Assembly (NCBI RefSeq): GCF_026210795.1
Contig: NC_089439.1
Span: 1,178,001 to 1,242,000, forward strand
Origin: Rhizophagus irregularis
Taxonomy: Eukaryota; Glomeromycota; Glomeromycetes; Glomerales; Glomeraceae
Length of the DNA stretch: 64,000 nucleotides
Direction of reading: 5' to 3'
The translations under genes and the position numbers were made by a program. Of the stretch, positions 1 through 11,269 are shown in pieces. Within the stretch, counting starts at the first letter, position 1. Each line of letters begins with the position of its first letter. Below the pieces are notes generated by a model that worked only from the letters and a program-made list of their open reading frames with translations, did not search any database and was not told where the DNA came from.

Positions 1-930
1 AAAATGATCATTTTAGCCATATGATCAGACATGTCGATCCCCTCTACCCTTAAGAAGAACGGCATTTTAAAAATATTTGATATGACTTCATTATGGTTGA
101 AATCTGGATTATAAATAAGCAATAAAGGCACTTTAAAAATTGACTTTTGGATTATTATTTGCTGAAAGTTTCATTAACAATCCAGAAAGTTAATTATTCG
201 GTATTAATTAATATAAGTGTTAATCAGATAATCATCACTTTGGTTTTGACGGTATTTCTTATGAAACATAATTTCAGTACATCGTTCAGAATATAAAATT
301 TTAGAAGTTTGGCACGTTTTAAAAGGGGGATGTTAGGATGTATCATTTATTTGAAGAAAAAAAAGAAATTGCTCGTTCAATTAGGATTTCCCCAATTTTT
401 GCTAACAGCTTCGTAAGAATTGAAGATGTTCAAGACAATAAAATAAAATAACAATAAATAAAATTACTTCTTTTTATTATGGCCCTTTAACTTAATATTC
501 CATTGTACAATTTGATTTAACAAATAATGATCTAATAAAAAATAATGATAGAATTATGACTAAAATAAGATGTGGCATTTTTGTCGCTATTATTTTCACT
601 GAAGACTAAAAATTTTTTAATTTTCATCCTTTATACAAATTCATTACTTTTGTTTGTTGAGTGATAAAGAAATGGGCGCTTTGCAGTAGAAAGGTACAAA
701 ACTACCTCAAAAAATTAAATTTATAGTTATATGTTAAAATTGTTCCAAACATTAAAATTTATTCAGAAATAATATTAACTTATTTATTATTATTTTTTTT
801 TTTTTTAGCGGTTTCGTCCTTTTCTACTGCAAAAAGCCCAAATTAATTCAATTGAAATATAATTTTATGTGTGTAAATGGTCTTTATTAATAACTATTTT
901 TCCTTTTGAAACAAAATAATAAAAATTTCG
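1..930. other. AT-rich sequence without a recognised gene
   Basis: No ORF with protein-like composition is seen here. The only structured points are the possible LTR boundary near 331 and a T14 run near 790-806. Confidence 0.5.
331..640 (+). repeat. Possible LTR fragment after a polypurine tract
   Basis: A purine run (AAAAGGGGGA, about 321-330) is followed directly by TGTTAGGATGTATC. This is the arrangement of a polypurine tract next to the 5' end of a 3' LTR. I see no reverse transcriptase or integrase coding sequence in the 330 bases upstream, no second LTR in the window and no clear 3' LTR end, so this can only be a remnant. Tentative; chance resemblance is possible in such AT-rich sequence. 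Confidence 0.25.
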
Positions 931-939
931 CTACTATGG

Positions 940-1670
940 TTACATGATTTGAAACACTTCACATTCTTCTACAGCAAAATATTTTCCAGTTTTTCTAATT
1001 GATTTTTCATAAGATCCCTTTCTACTATAACTATTATAGTTACCATCGAAATCCACTATTACAAGGTCTCCATTACCAAATGATGGACCATAATAACATC
1101 CATTACTTATGGCATAATTTTTATTACTTACACGACTTAAGATGTAATCTTCAATTCTATTATTATTAAAAGAAAATATAAAACTATCTTTTGTAATACT
1201 CCACTTACATTCAGAAGTCCAATCAATTGGATTATACCCTCCAAGAATTTCGTTACTACCTTTCACTTTAACAATCATTACTGTGCGAAGCTCACCATCG
1301 CAAGTTCCATGAAATTTACGTATTGAAAATCCATCACGGGATCCGCGAAATAACAATTTGTATTTATATGGAGATTTTAACTCATCAGTAATATCTAACT
1401 TATTAATCCATTTTGAGATCAATTCGGCATGTTGAGATGTAATAATTTTTGAATCAACTTTTAATTTAATTTCCTTGGTTACACGGGGTCTCGGATTATT
1501 GTTTAGCTTACTATTAGGTTCCAAAAGATTTAAAAAAGATTTTAACAAATCTTTATATAATTCCTTGTAAGTTCGTTGGCGACAATTAGAATTTGAATTA
1601 TATCTGAATTATCATATTCATTTAAAGAAAGTTTTCCACTATAAATATATCTAAGAATAATATTTATAAA
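940..1670 (-). pseudogene. Broken BTB-TLDc protein gene
   Basis: The long open part (940-1548, 202 codons, opening with TTG and no good ATG) is a TLDc domain. It carries the hallmark stretches SKIITSQHAELISKWI, FRGSRDGFSIRKFHGTCD, NEILGGYNPIDW, DSFIFSF, GPSFGNGDLVI and a closing VEECEVFQIM. Directly upstream on the minus strand (about 1550-1668) another frame reads ILRYIYSGKLSLNEYDN and DIIQILIVANEL, the end of a BTB/POZ domain. In the very large BTB-BACK-TLDc family of AM fungi these domains are separated by a BACK region of over 100 residues. Here that linker and the front of the BTB domain are gone and the two frames differ, so a deletion plus frameshift has destroyed the gene. TLDc proteins are linked to oxidative-stress and V-ATPase functions elsewhere; no function is implied for this remnant. 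Confidence 0.85.
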
Positions 1671-1730
1671 AAAAAATTGAAATATGTTTTTTTTATTTAT
1701 TTATTCATAATAATAAGATCAGCTATATAT

Positions 1731-1948
1731 CCCTATAAAAAATATTGTCCAAACACTGTTCGGTTTTTTGTTCGGAAAATCGATCCCGAACATTTACTTG
1801 ACATTTATTGGACATTCATCATGATATTGTACGTTTTTTATGTGGTTAAAAATTCCCAATTTCCGCATCTTGTATGAATAATAGCGTGCGAATGTCCGGA
1901 AAATTGACTCCATTCCGAATATTTATCGGACAAACATTTTTTATAGGG
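1731..1948. mobile_element. 218-bp MITE-like element
   Basis: The ends are inverted copies: CCCTATAAAAAATATTGTCC on the left and the reverse complement of CCCTATAAAAAATGTTTGTCC on the right. The flanks are TA-rich, which would fit TA insertion, but an exact TSD cannot be fixed. The start of the TIR resembles that of the element at 34135-34339. The 66-codon ORF overlapping it is not protein-like. Confidence 0.6.
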
Positions 1949-1950
1949 TA

Positions 1951-2372
1951 TGAAAAATAAGATTATTCGAGTAATAATTTTATAATTTTTTTTTTTCTTC
2001 ATTAATAAGCTAAATATAGTTTGAAAAATGTGATTACTCGAGTAATAATTTTATATTTTTTTTATAATTTTATACATTTTTTTTTTTTCATAAATTAAAT
2101 ATAGCTTGAAAAATGTGATTATTCGATAATAATTTTCTTTCTTTTAATTTTCCATAATAAGCAATTTTTATAATTTTATAATTTTTTTTTTCATCATCAT
2201 CATAAGCTAAATATAATTTGAAAAATGTGATTACTCAAGTAATAATTTTATATTTTTTTATAATTTTATACATTTTTTTTTTTTCATAAACTAAATATAG
2301 CTTGAAAAATGTGATTATTCGAGTAATAATTTTATATTTCTTATAATTTTATATAATTTTTTTTTTTTCATT
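1951..2372. repeat. Tandem array, about five units of 72-111 bp
   Basis: The phrase GAAAAATGTGATTAYTCGAG followed by TAATAATTTTAT recurs near 1952, 2024, 2109, 2220 and 2306. Units end in long T-runs and a CATAAGCTAAATATAG-type segment. Unit lengths differ mostly through the T-runs. The array abuts the MITE at 1731-1948. Confidence 0.75.
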
Positions 2373-3182
2373 TAAGATCTTTTTTCATTAAGATCGTCAG
2401 CTAAATAAAGTTACTATGATTTTAATTTATGTACCTTAAAAGTATCTATATTAAACCAGCTTTAGGATTAATTATTGGATCTATGCTAAAAAAAATTGAA
2501 GACGTTTTAATCTCGTAGAAAAAAAATATCATAACTTATACCGCCACCAAAAGTATCCAGATAAAAAAAAAACGTCATTTTTACAAAAAGTGCTAATTAA
2601 GTAAATTTAAAGAGATTAAAATAGAAATTTACATTCTAATTATACAAAAAATGTTTTCGCAACGTTTATTGTTGAATTATTCTCACAGTATCATCAATTA
2701 GTATGCATATAATCCCGCGCGATCCATTATTACCAATACTATCAACACTATCAATAACTTCAAATATTAATCTTCTTATATTTTTAGGAAAAAGATCTAT
2801 TGTATTAATATGACAGATCAATAATTAAAGTAAAATAATTATATCTACTAAATCAAAAAAAAATATTTAATTCGTATCTCAAGTACGTTAATGTTCAGAG
2901 TAAGATCATCCATTTCAAAAAAGTTTTCTTCACATTTAATTAATATTAATTAAAAGAAAATCGATCTTAGCTCTTTTTTTCTTTTGAAATATTTCAACAA
3001 GTACTACTGCTATGATATTTGACTAATCAATCAAATTTGTTATAATAAATAGTAATTAATTCATAATATAAAAAGCCTAACTAAATATAATATATATCAG
3101 CTTATACAATTTGCATAATACTAATCTATTTTTTTCTCTCTCTACAGTTAACTAAGTAAAAGGTACGAAATGCTGTAGATTG
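2373..3182. other. AT-rich intergenic sequence
   Basis: No gene or repeat is supported here. The ATG-containing frames are short and of low complexity. Confidence 0.5.
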
Positions 3183-3191
3183 TAAAATTTG

Positions 3192-6075
3192 AACTTACCT
3201 AGCGTCACCTAGAAAAAATGGTAGCCCGATAGGTTTGCTGGTTACACGTGATTCGGAAACTGATTTCCGGTTACATTAATTACAAATTGATTATAAATCA
3301 ATTTTTTACCTTTTTACTTTTTCATCAATATCTCGTCAGACACGTCACTATAAACCCTTTTCTTATTATTTTTCTAATTTCACTAATGTCAAATCAAGAA
3401 AATAGAACTTGTAAAGGATGTCATGTTCGTCAAAGTTATGAAAATTTTCTAAATGATAAAGGTGTTGCTTTAAAAAAATGTTTGCACTGCCGAGATAAAC
3501 TTAAAATTGCTCGTTTAAGTGCTGAACAATCTGACGCAATAATTAATTATTCAGATATTACTGAAACTATATACTACCATTTAATTTCTCTAAATGATAC
3601 TAATGAACTTTATGAAGGTGAAAATGTGGAGTTAAACCTTGATCTTGATATTGAATTATCATCTTTTCTTGATTTTATTTCAGAAAAAGATGATTTAAAT
3701 AAAGAAAACCTTGAAATTGAAGTTAGCAATCATGTAATAACACTTATTTCGGAAGGTGATGGTATTCATGGGTTTATCGGAATAAAAATCAAAAAAAAAG
3801 ACTCTCTTCATATATTATATTATTGCAATTGTCAAATTGAGCTTGGAAAACGGCAAGTAAAGCATCCTATATTAGATAAACAAAGAGACACATCTACCTA
3901 TTTAGAACGGTACCATTGTGAGGGAACAATAAATATAGAGATCTTATCAAAACTGGACTTAATCAAAGTTAAATATTCTCATAAAATGTTACATCCATGA
4001 CCAAGGCATGTTAATACTACGTATGAAATTAAAAGATTTATCCAGGATAATCTTAATTGTCCTGTTTCAGAAATTTGGCGCCAAATTCGAGAAAATCAAA
4101 TTATTGGACATGAAAACATAACAGTTCAACAGACCTATTATTGGTGGTCTATTTCAATCTCGTAAGGCATACTGCCATGACACCAATCCTTTATTATCAG
4201 CAAAATGTTTGCTAGAAGAGTTTAACCAAGAAATTATAGTAAATAATCTTAATACTTCTGCGCCCGCTCTTGGATTTTTAACAGAATTGTTTTACAAATT
4301 GATTTACTATAATTTTGAAGCAATTGAAATCGATGCAACTTATGGTACCAATAATTTGGCATGGGAATTATATGCTATTATGGGTGTTATAGATGGTACT
4401 GGATTTCCTCTTAGCTATCTTATAATTTCAGTTGGAAAAAGTCGAAATATAACAGGGATTCTTACTCAGTGGATGCAAGCTTTAAAAGAACAAAACCTGA
4501 GAAACTTTCCTTTTATTTTAACTGATAAAGATTTCTCAGAAATCAATGCAGCACAAACGGTATGGCCTCAAGCACGTTTACAATTATGTGTTTGGCATTT
4601 AAGACGGGCTATTAAGCAACGTTTATCATCTAATAAAATTGGTACATATTATTCTTATAATCCAAAAGTTGCACATGAAGAATGTTCATCAATTGATCCT
4701 AGTTGGGGAATTGTAAATAATTCAAATTTGGTATTTTGCCCTTTAAAGTTACGAAAAACTGTAATTAGCATTGTTGAAAATCATTCAAATCGTCATATGT
4801 TGTTACCGAAACATGATGGTACCTTTATTACAAATGCAGACGAAATTTGGAAAGAGTGTGTTAAAGAAATGATAGAATTTTGTAAAGAAAATGAATTACT
4901 TCAATTATGGGTTTACTTGTGGAGAGAATGGTATTCAAAAGAAAAGTGAAATTTATGGGCAAGAGCGGCTAATAAAATATTAGCCATATTAAAACTACAA
5001 TGATTGTTGAGTCACATTGGCGACATATTAAACATGATCACTTATACAAATTTCGCAAGCCCAGAGTTGATCATTTATGTTTTATTCTTGTTAAAAAAGT
5101 AATCAGCCAACAATTATATCGAATTCAATTACTTCAACAAGGTCGCTATTCAGTACCATGGCGGAAAGAGTTTAAAAAAGAATGGAAGCAACATGAAAAA
5201 AAAACCACACAATTAAATGGCAAATATTTACAGATTCAACAAAATGGATATGTGCATGTCCTGCATATATTCAAAGCCGTTTTTTTTTGTGTAAACATCT
5301 AGTTAATTCTGTTCAAAAAGTTGATGCAATATTCTTTAAAAAAGTAAGTGACAATTTGTTTTTGATATTTGTATTTATTATTTTATTTAATAGTGTCTCT
5401 AATTAAAGGTGCAAAGAAATGGAAATTATCCATTAATTTCATCCTATGAAGGTGAACTGGTAAATGTATTTGGTATGGAAGCTCCTCAAAATTATAAAGT
5501 TTCAAATATTTTATTGATCCAAAATTCGATTACTGAGAATGAAGATGATTATATTATCGAAAGTGATAATGAAGAACAACAAACATATGAAACTGATTTT
5601 GCTTATTTATGCGAAGTATTAGATAAGGTAAATATAAATTTCATATACAGATGCATTTTTAACCTTTACTAACGTCAAATAAATTTTTTAGGCTAAAGAA
5701 TTGTTAAAAGAATCATATAACAAACCAAAACGGCATCTATGGTTAAAAAATGTTCGCAAAAATTTCCGATTGTTGGAAAAGATGAATAATGATATTAAAG
5801 CACTAGAAAACCGTCGAACAATGCCAAAAACATGGAAAAACTTTTAACAAAAATACAATGTGTTGGAATAAATAAAATAAATAATAGCAATAAACAAAAT
5901 TTCAGCAATTTTCTTAATAAACTCTAAATATTTACTATATTTATTTATTCAGTTATTTATCAAAGTTTTTTACTACTACGTTATAATAAAAATTAACAAG
6001 CAAAACCGGAAATCATTTTCCGAATCACGTGTAACCCGGAAAACCTATCCGGCTACCATTTTTTCTAGGCGACGC
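3192..6075 (+). mobile_element. MULE DNA transposon, decayed
   Basis: Long TIRs bracket a transposase gene. The left arm (3200-3272) and the reverse complement of the right arm (6005-6077) both read TAGCGTCRCCTAGAAAAAAT, then GGTAGCCSGATAGGTTT, then GTTACACGTGATTCGGAAA and a TGATTTCCGGTT end. A 9-bp sequence TAAAATTTG occurs at 3183-3191 and 6076-6084. It would be a fitting MULE target-site duplication, but on the left it lies about 9 bp outside the point where the TIR match begins, so it is tentative. The coding region between is a MULE transposase with SWIM zinc finger, disrupted in several places (separate entry). Confidence 0.88.
3386..5847 (+). pseudogene. MULE transposase with SWIM finger, broken
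   Basis: Translation in shifting frames gives one continuous MULE-type protein. The likely start is ATG 3386 (MSNQENRTCKGCHVRQSYEN), giving an N-terminal C-x2-C...C-x2-C zinc site. The frame meets a TGA at 3998-4000, where HP*PRH suggests an Arg codon CGA mutated to TGA. It is shifted near 4152 and continues at 4209-4949 with EIDATYGTNN, FILTDKDFSEINAAQ and LQLCVWHLRRAIKQRL (catalytic Asp residues and the C-x2-H of the MULE core). It is interrupted again near 4950-5000, then reads MIVESHWRHIKHDHLYKFRK. A further shift near 5245 restores ICACPAYIQSRFF and LCKHLV, a SWIM finger (CxC...CxH). Two introns follow: 5344-5408, and 5628-5691 with a TACTAAC branch site. The last exon ends with TAA at 5845-5847. 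Too broken to be active. Confidence 0.87.
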
Positions 6076-6084
6076 TAAAATTTG

Positions 6085-7690
6085 CATAAGATCACGGGAC
6101 TAAATTGTATTAGTACTTGAATATTTTTTTCTGCACCATGATCACAGAAATTTCTATTAGATTAAAATAGAACCAAAAACTTCGGAACAAATGAATAGAA
6201 AATAAAACGTCACATGTTTAACCTACGCCGCAACTCTACTTAGTGACCAAAAAAGAATTATATAGAAAATTTTCATTGTTTTATCCATAGTAACTAGAAA
6301 GGAATACCATAGATACTGTACGTCATATTATTAATAATTAGTCTGTTCATTTATTGTTCTTATTTATACTTATATCATATGCTGTATTAAACTAAAAATT
6401 ATTAGAATGTTAGGATTCTTTTTTATAGAAATTTTTATATATTTATATGGAGTTAATATGCCGAGACTAAATATACTAATCCTGATAACAATCATTGCCA
6501 TAATAATAATTATATGAAGAAAATCCATTATAAATAATTTTCTCCTGGAAAGTGCATAAATGTTTATAAAATATTATCAAATAAAAACGAATAATTCATT
6601 TTAAAATTACTTTTCCCGGATCTCTTACGATTTAAAATACATACCAAAAATAGTAGCTATCATTGACTCCAAGAAATGTTTATAATTCATAAATAGAAAC
6701 AATCAATTAAAAAAAATATACATGTTTTTTTCAACATATTTTTAAGGGTTCTTGCACCAAGCGTTTGATTTTAGAGGAAAAATTTCGGTTATTAAAAAAA
6801 AAAAAGAATAAAGAAAAGTTGGGTACAAAATTTCAAATTTGAAATAGCAAATGAAATTAATTGATTTATTATTTTTCATTTTCTCTTTTTTTAAAACTTT
6901 AAATTTTGCCACGTTATTTACGCTAATTAGATTACTCCAAATGTTGTTATTCGTAAAAAATCCGCTTAACGATACGATCGTTGTATTACATTATTCCAAC
7001 CAGTCAAAACGAAACTTGGTTAAAATTTTTATCAATCATTACAAAATTTACTGTGTAACTTTATTTTGGTTTAAAAATGTGAATTGTGAAACCATGTCAA
7101 TGAATTGCAATTTGGTACTTTTCAATATTTTTACCCGAAAAGAACAAAGGAAAAAAATAAATTTGGAACCAAAAATATCCAATTTTGTTAATTTTGCTTT
7201 GGGAAAACCATATATATATACATACTACCTTTCTTGATGGAATTTTTCTTTCCGTTTTGCGAAATACATCAAAAAAGATAAGTAAATATTATTATGATGA
7301 CTTGTGGCTTTATTTAAAAAATATTTTATTATTTCGAAAATTTATGTCCGGGAAAAAAATAATGGTATTTCCAATAAATGAGGATTTCCCGTCATCTTAT
7401 TTTATAAATATAATTTTTTTAGAGGATCGACAAGAAAACCTGGGTGAAAAAATGATGTTCGGAATGTTCTAGAATTAAAATGAATCTGGAAATTAAATAT
7501 TATTTAAAATAATAATGGTTAAAAAGTATTTTCAAAAAAAAAAATACTAAAAATACTTTTCATTGCAGTATTTTAGAATTTTTCTTTGACATGATATTTT
7601 ATTCTCTTAAAAATAAATGAGAACAAAGACTGTATATCTTACAAATTATATTATATTTGTAGTACGTTAAACTGTAGGTAGCATTACGTA
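6085..7690. other. Intergenic sequence, no supported gene
   Basis: Two overlapping frames at 6851-7237 and 7185-7472 are open, but their products are rich in F, I, N and K as expected from AT-rich noncoding DNA. They lack a recognisable domain or credible splice sites. Otherwise I see nothing. Confidence 0.45.
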
Positions 7691-8350
7691 GATATATCGA
7701 TTAAATAAGGTTTCCTGATTTGGAATTTAATCATGCTATGCGTACCATTCCATGACTTACCTATTACGATCTCCCAAGTTTCACATATATAAATAACCTT
7801 CACAACATAGCATCTTCGCAAAAGATACAGTGACACCATGTTATCTATAGATACAAAATATTATTTTTTATTCATAATATAAATTTTCACTGCTGTTTTG
7901 ATAAAGGGACAATTAAAAGTCTTTGACAAGCGATTCACCGTATATATACGAGGAATGTTATATCGCATAAAGTAGGAAAATTTTCTTGAAGTAGGTAATA
8001 AAGAAATTGTGGCTACGGCATTTTAATAACTATCTTATCTATTTTATGGTACAGACGGACGCTAAATCTAAGAAGTTTCTATTCAGTGTATGACTCCCCT
8101 ATTGGATAATGTCAATTTGAACGTTACCATAGTAGTTTGATCATTGCAATTTTTGGTATATAAGATAGGAGAAATGCGCTGTTGTAAACGTTCATTATGG
8201 AGCTACAAGAAATTTTTGGTTTGAATTCAATTCAAATTTCAAAGGTATTAAAAAATTTATTTGATGGTGAATATTATTAACCGCATTGGAGATTTATCAA
8301 AAACTTATGTATATTCGACATCTATGACAACGAAAGATTTATTCGCATGA
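7690..8350 (+). pseudogene. Copy A of a repeated gene family, remnant
   Basis: The front is a promoter-like block: CTTACCTATTACGATCTCCC, AAGTTTCACA, then TATATAAATAACCTTC (TATA box about 7785). It is almost identical to blocks near 27302 and 33753. Further on, GTAGGAAAATTTTCTTGAAG with GTAGGTAATA (about 7970-7990) matches an exon-intron edge seen in copies D and E. Around 8265-8330 the frame TALEIYQKLMYIRHL matches the family motif LPTALEIYQKL. Exons between are degraded and no continuous ORF exists. The family is unknown to me. Confidence 0.5.
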
Positions 8351-8879
8351 TTTTTATTTTTGTGAATTTATGAATTAATTTTTATTTAATTTATTAGAAA
8401 AATATAATGTATTATAAAACAACATTTTTTTTTTTCTGATAAAATAAAAACTACAGAATTTTTTCAATATATTATCATTAAAAATATTAATTAATAAATT
8501 AACCGACAATAAATGAATCTAGTATTTCTGCGAATTATTCGAATCAACTTTCGTTGCGCCACAATTTAATACTTTGGTTGTGCGCTTTTAATTCTAGCCA
8601 TTCTACCTACCAAAAAATTTAACAGATTAAAACTTATTTTGGATCTGTTGTAAATAAATGATGATAATTTCTCCTAGGGAACGTTTCGTCTTTCACGAAA
8701 CGAGAATTTTATTGTTCTTGTGACTATCGTTGTTACAACTAGTACATGATTAACTTAATTGTTCTTTTTTTTGCAGGGTTAGTTCCAAGATTTCAAAATT
8801 TATATTCGTTTAATTTTTAACCTCAAATTTATTGAACTCTTACTTGTATCGAATATCTATCAGTTTAAAATTTAAATAT

Positions 8880-9300
8880 TATCATCAAAAATATGTGAAA
8901 GACTTAACTAAAAACAATAAAATGACAATTTAAATAGGTAAAAAAATTTTTTTTTCTTTTTTTTAAAAGAAAAGAAATAAAAAAATGGTAAACCGGTCTT
9001 TTATTGAAAAGAAAGACAAGTTTTCGAATCTTATTTTTACCAATTGTAAAAAAGATCGACTTCGACATTGACAATAAAAATAATCAATATAATCAACAAA
9101 TTTGGTGTCTTTTTGTTCTATTATCGAAGAAGATTATGAAGTGTTTCAATTAATAAGAAATTAGTAAATTTACTTAATATACCGTATATCACATATAATT
9201 ATTGAACTTAAACAAGAAACTTGTTCGTTATACACATCGTATATTTGGTTCCCGCTCTAGGCTTTACCAAATGCTTTTGTTACTATAAAAACTTTTGATG
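8880..9300. repeat. Dispersed repeat, second copy at 56185-56510
   Basis: Phrases such as GTGAAAGACTTAACTAAAAA, CATTGACAATAAAAATAA, ATTATTGAACTTAAA, CATCGTATATTTGG and ATGCTTTTGTTACTATAAAA occur in the same order near 56200-56490, with indels. Both copies lie on the same strand. Probably flanking DNA of the repeated gene family carried along in duplication. Confidence 0.7.
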
Positions 9301-9313
9301 TAAATTTAATGTA

Positions 9314-9607
9314 TTAACTAGAATATTCTAAGTGTTTATTCATAAAACTATTTAATTCAATATCAGTCAGGATGGGCAGGATAAAAACCAAGGTCCCAGA
9401 AAAAAAATTATAGCTATCTTGCCCACCTGGCCAAATAACATAGATCGAACATCTCCAAAATGCAATTTCTTGTCTCCTCCCCAAAATTCCGTCATTTAAT
9501 AAAAATCCACTTTCACTGGAGGCGTTGGTTTTGACCAAGATCAGAGATGCAATGGTATTAAAAATAATTGCAAGATGTTGAATCGAAATTTGACTATGAT
9601 AAGGCAA
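9314..9607 (-). pseudogene. Possible exon or gene remnant, unknown
   Basis: A 97-codon frame opens with TTG and contains a stretch of normal-looking protein and higher G+C: ISIQHLAIIFNTIASLILVK, ILGRRQEIAFWRCSIYVIWP, GGQDSYNFFSGTL. It has no ATG start of its own, so it would have to be an exon of a spliced gene or a remnant. I cannot find a convincing upstream exon. No family recognised. Confidence 0.35.
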
Positions 9608-9949
9608 ATTTAGAGGATAATGATGAAAATGTAATTGTTTCTACTGATGAAGATAAACAGAAAATTGGAGGAAGCATTTAATTTATATAATTTGAAGTTA
9701 ATTAAGGTTAATTTATTGGTGTATTTTATAGTTGAGTTTACGTCAAATTTTATTTTTATAGTTTTCGCTCATTTATTGATATAATTCAAACTTTCGAAAA
9801 AGATAATTCATTTGAATAAAGCTATAGGTAAATAATTATCTATATACTAAAAAAATTGGTGTGTAACCGTTACGTTTAGATTAACCTGTATAAATTAATT
9901 TTGAATTGCTGATCTGTATCCTTTATAGCTAAGACCCGCTTGATCAGCA

Positions 9950-10417
9950 AGTCATATTGTTATATTTTTTTTTTTTTTTTTTTTCACTCGCGTAAGCGTG
10001 AAACTCCTTTATTAAATTTGTAAAAAGCGCACTATTTACAAAATCAACCTCAAAGAATCACATTGAAGTAACCAGTGCAAGCACTGATTCAACCTCTCCA
10101 TACCGGGCGCTTTGGCCTACCGCTCGGTCAACCCACGATCCCCTTAAAGTTCTACACAACTACTAGAAAAACTATCTATCTATACATTAATTTACCTATT
10201 TACACTATATAATATCTATATTAAGTGAAACTACTTCTTTTTAACTAATCTACGTCTGCCTCCTCTACCTCGTCCGCGACTACCTGGTTTTCCTCCTCTT
10301 TTGTTATTCGATTCTGTACTTACCACCACTTGATCTTCTACATCTTCATCACTATCACTTTCTATTCCTTCTTCCTCCTTTACACGATCACCTTGTTTCT
10401 TAGTCATATTGTTATAT
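9950..10417 (-). mobile_element. 5'-truncated poly(A) retrocopy with 16-bp TSD
   Basis: A perfect 16-bp duplication AGTCATATTGTTATAT lies at 9950-9965 and 10402-10417. Between them, on the minus strand, is the 3' end of a coding sequence ending in a basic tail, then about 270 nt of untranslated sequence, and finally an A20-type tail (T-run 9965-9984). This is the signature of target-primed reverse transcription by LINE machinery. The untranslated part is GC-richer and contains a segment like tRNA D- and T-arms (GACCGAGCGGTAGGCC about 10125, GGTTGAATCAG about 10095). The source could be a LINE 3' end or a processed host mRNA. Confidence 0.85.
10233..10401 (-). pseudogene. C-terminal coding fragment in the retrocopy
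   Basis: Reading from the 5' truncation point, the frame runs about 47 codons to a TAG at 10233-10235: acidic KEEEGIESDSDEDVEDQVVV, then a Gly/Arg-rich GKPGSRGRGRGGRRRLVKKK end. The apparent ATG is formed partly by the target-site duplication, so it is not the original start. The acidic stretch followed by RGG-type repeats suggests a nucleic-acid-binding tail, but the parent protein is not identifiable. Confidence 0.6.
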
Positions 10418-10419
10418 CT

Positions 10420-11130
10420 AATCTAAGAAATTTCAATCGGAATTATTAGACCGATTTATTTTTTTTTTAAACCTAAAATTTTATCCTTTCTTTCGAACCG
10501 AATTGAATTCTTTCAGTTCCCTTTTTTTTTTTAATTTTCTTTTTTTTCCTTGAATCGATCCTTTACTTTCGGTTCTTTCTTTTTTTTTAAGTTTCCTCTT
10601 TTCTCTTCCAAACCTTTTTCCTTTTCTTTTCCTTTTTTTTTCACCTTTTTTTTAAAAAAAAATCTTCATTTTTTTTTCCTCTTTTTCGGTTTGGTTTTTT
10701 TTTCCAACCCGAGAATTTTATTGGTTGTTTTTCCCAAACTGAAAAATTTTTTTTTTATTGGTCTTTTTTAAGACCGATTTTTTTTATATTATTATTTTTT
10801 TCGTCTTTTTTTTAGACCGTATTATTAATTTATTTTAAAATTTTTTTTCAGTCTTTTTGGACCAGATTATTCTTTTTTTTTTCAGAATTTTTTTCGGTAC
10901 TTATTTTTTTTACGGATTCCTTTTTTTCTTTCCTTATCCTTTTTCTTTTTCCCCTAAATTTTATTTTTCGCTTTTTTTTCAATTTTCTTCATTGTTATTT
11001 TTTTTTCCCAAACCACATTCTTAAACCATCTAGATTTGGTTCGGTGATCGGATTGACGCTGTGGCACTACGGTAATTGCCTTTTTTTCCCGATTCTTATT
11101 ATTATTATTTAGTCTGACTATATTTCAAAA
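10420..11130. repeat. Pyrimidine-rich low-complexity tract
   Basis: The plus strand is a long run of T and C with few purines (especially 10450-10990). The 73-codon ORF inside it encodes only F, S, P and K-rich low complexity and is rejected as a gene. The tract mirrors the purine-rich tract at 12220-13340. Confidence 0.6.
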
Positions 11131-11162
11131 AGCGATCAGATTCAAGTTAGTAATAATATTTT

Positions 11163-11266
11163 CCCTAATTATTTTTAGGCTCAATATAAATAGACTGACA
11201 TATAATTTACTTATTTATTTTTTGTAACAGTAGATCGGTTTAGTAAATTCTATGGGAAATGTTTTT
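11163..11266. repeat. Direct repeat of about 105 bp, other copy 15995-16102
   Basis: CTCAATATAAATAGACTGAC, ATATAATTTACTTATTTATT, TTTTGTAACAGTAGATCGG and TAGTAAATTCTATGGGAAA recur with few changes at 15995-16102, same orientation, 4.83 kb downstream. Such a pair could be the edges of an element or of a duplication, but no pol-type gene lies between. Confidence 0.7.
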
Positions 11267-11269
11267 TTC

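Noticed and set aside
6851-7472. Two overlapping ORFs of 128 and 95 codons
   Set aside because: AT-driven amino acid use, no domain, no conserved copy; chance ORFs are common in this base composition.
10550-10771. 73-codon ORF rich in F, S, P, K
   Set aside because: Product of a pyrimidine-rich low-complexity tract; no protein-like composition.
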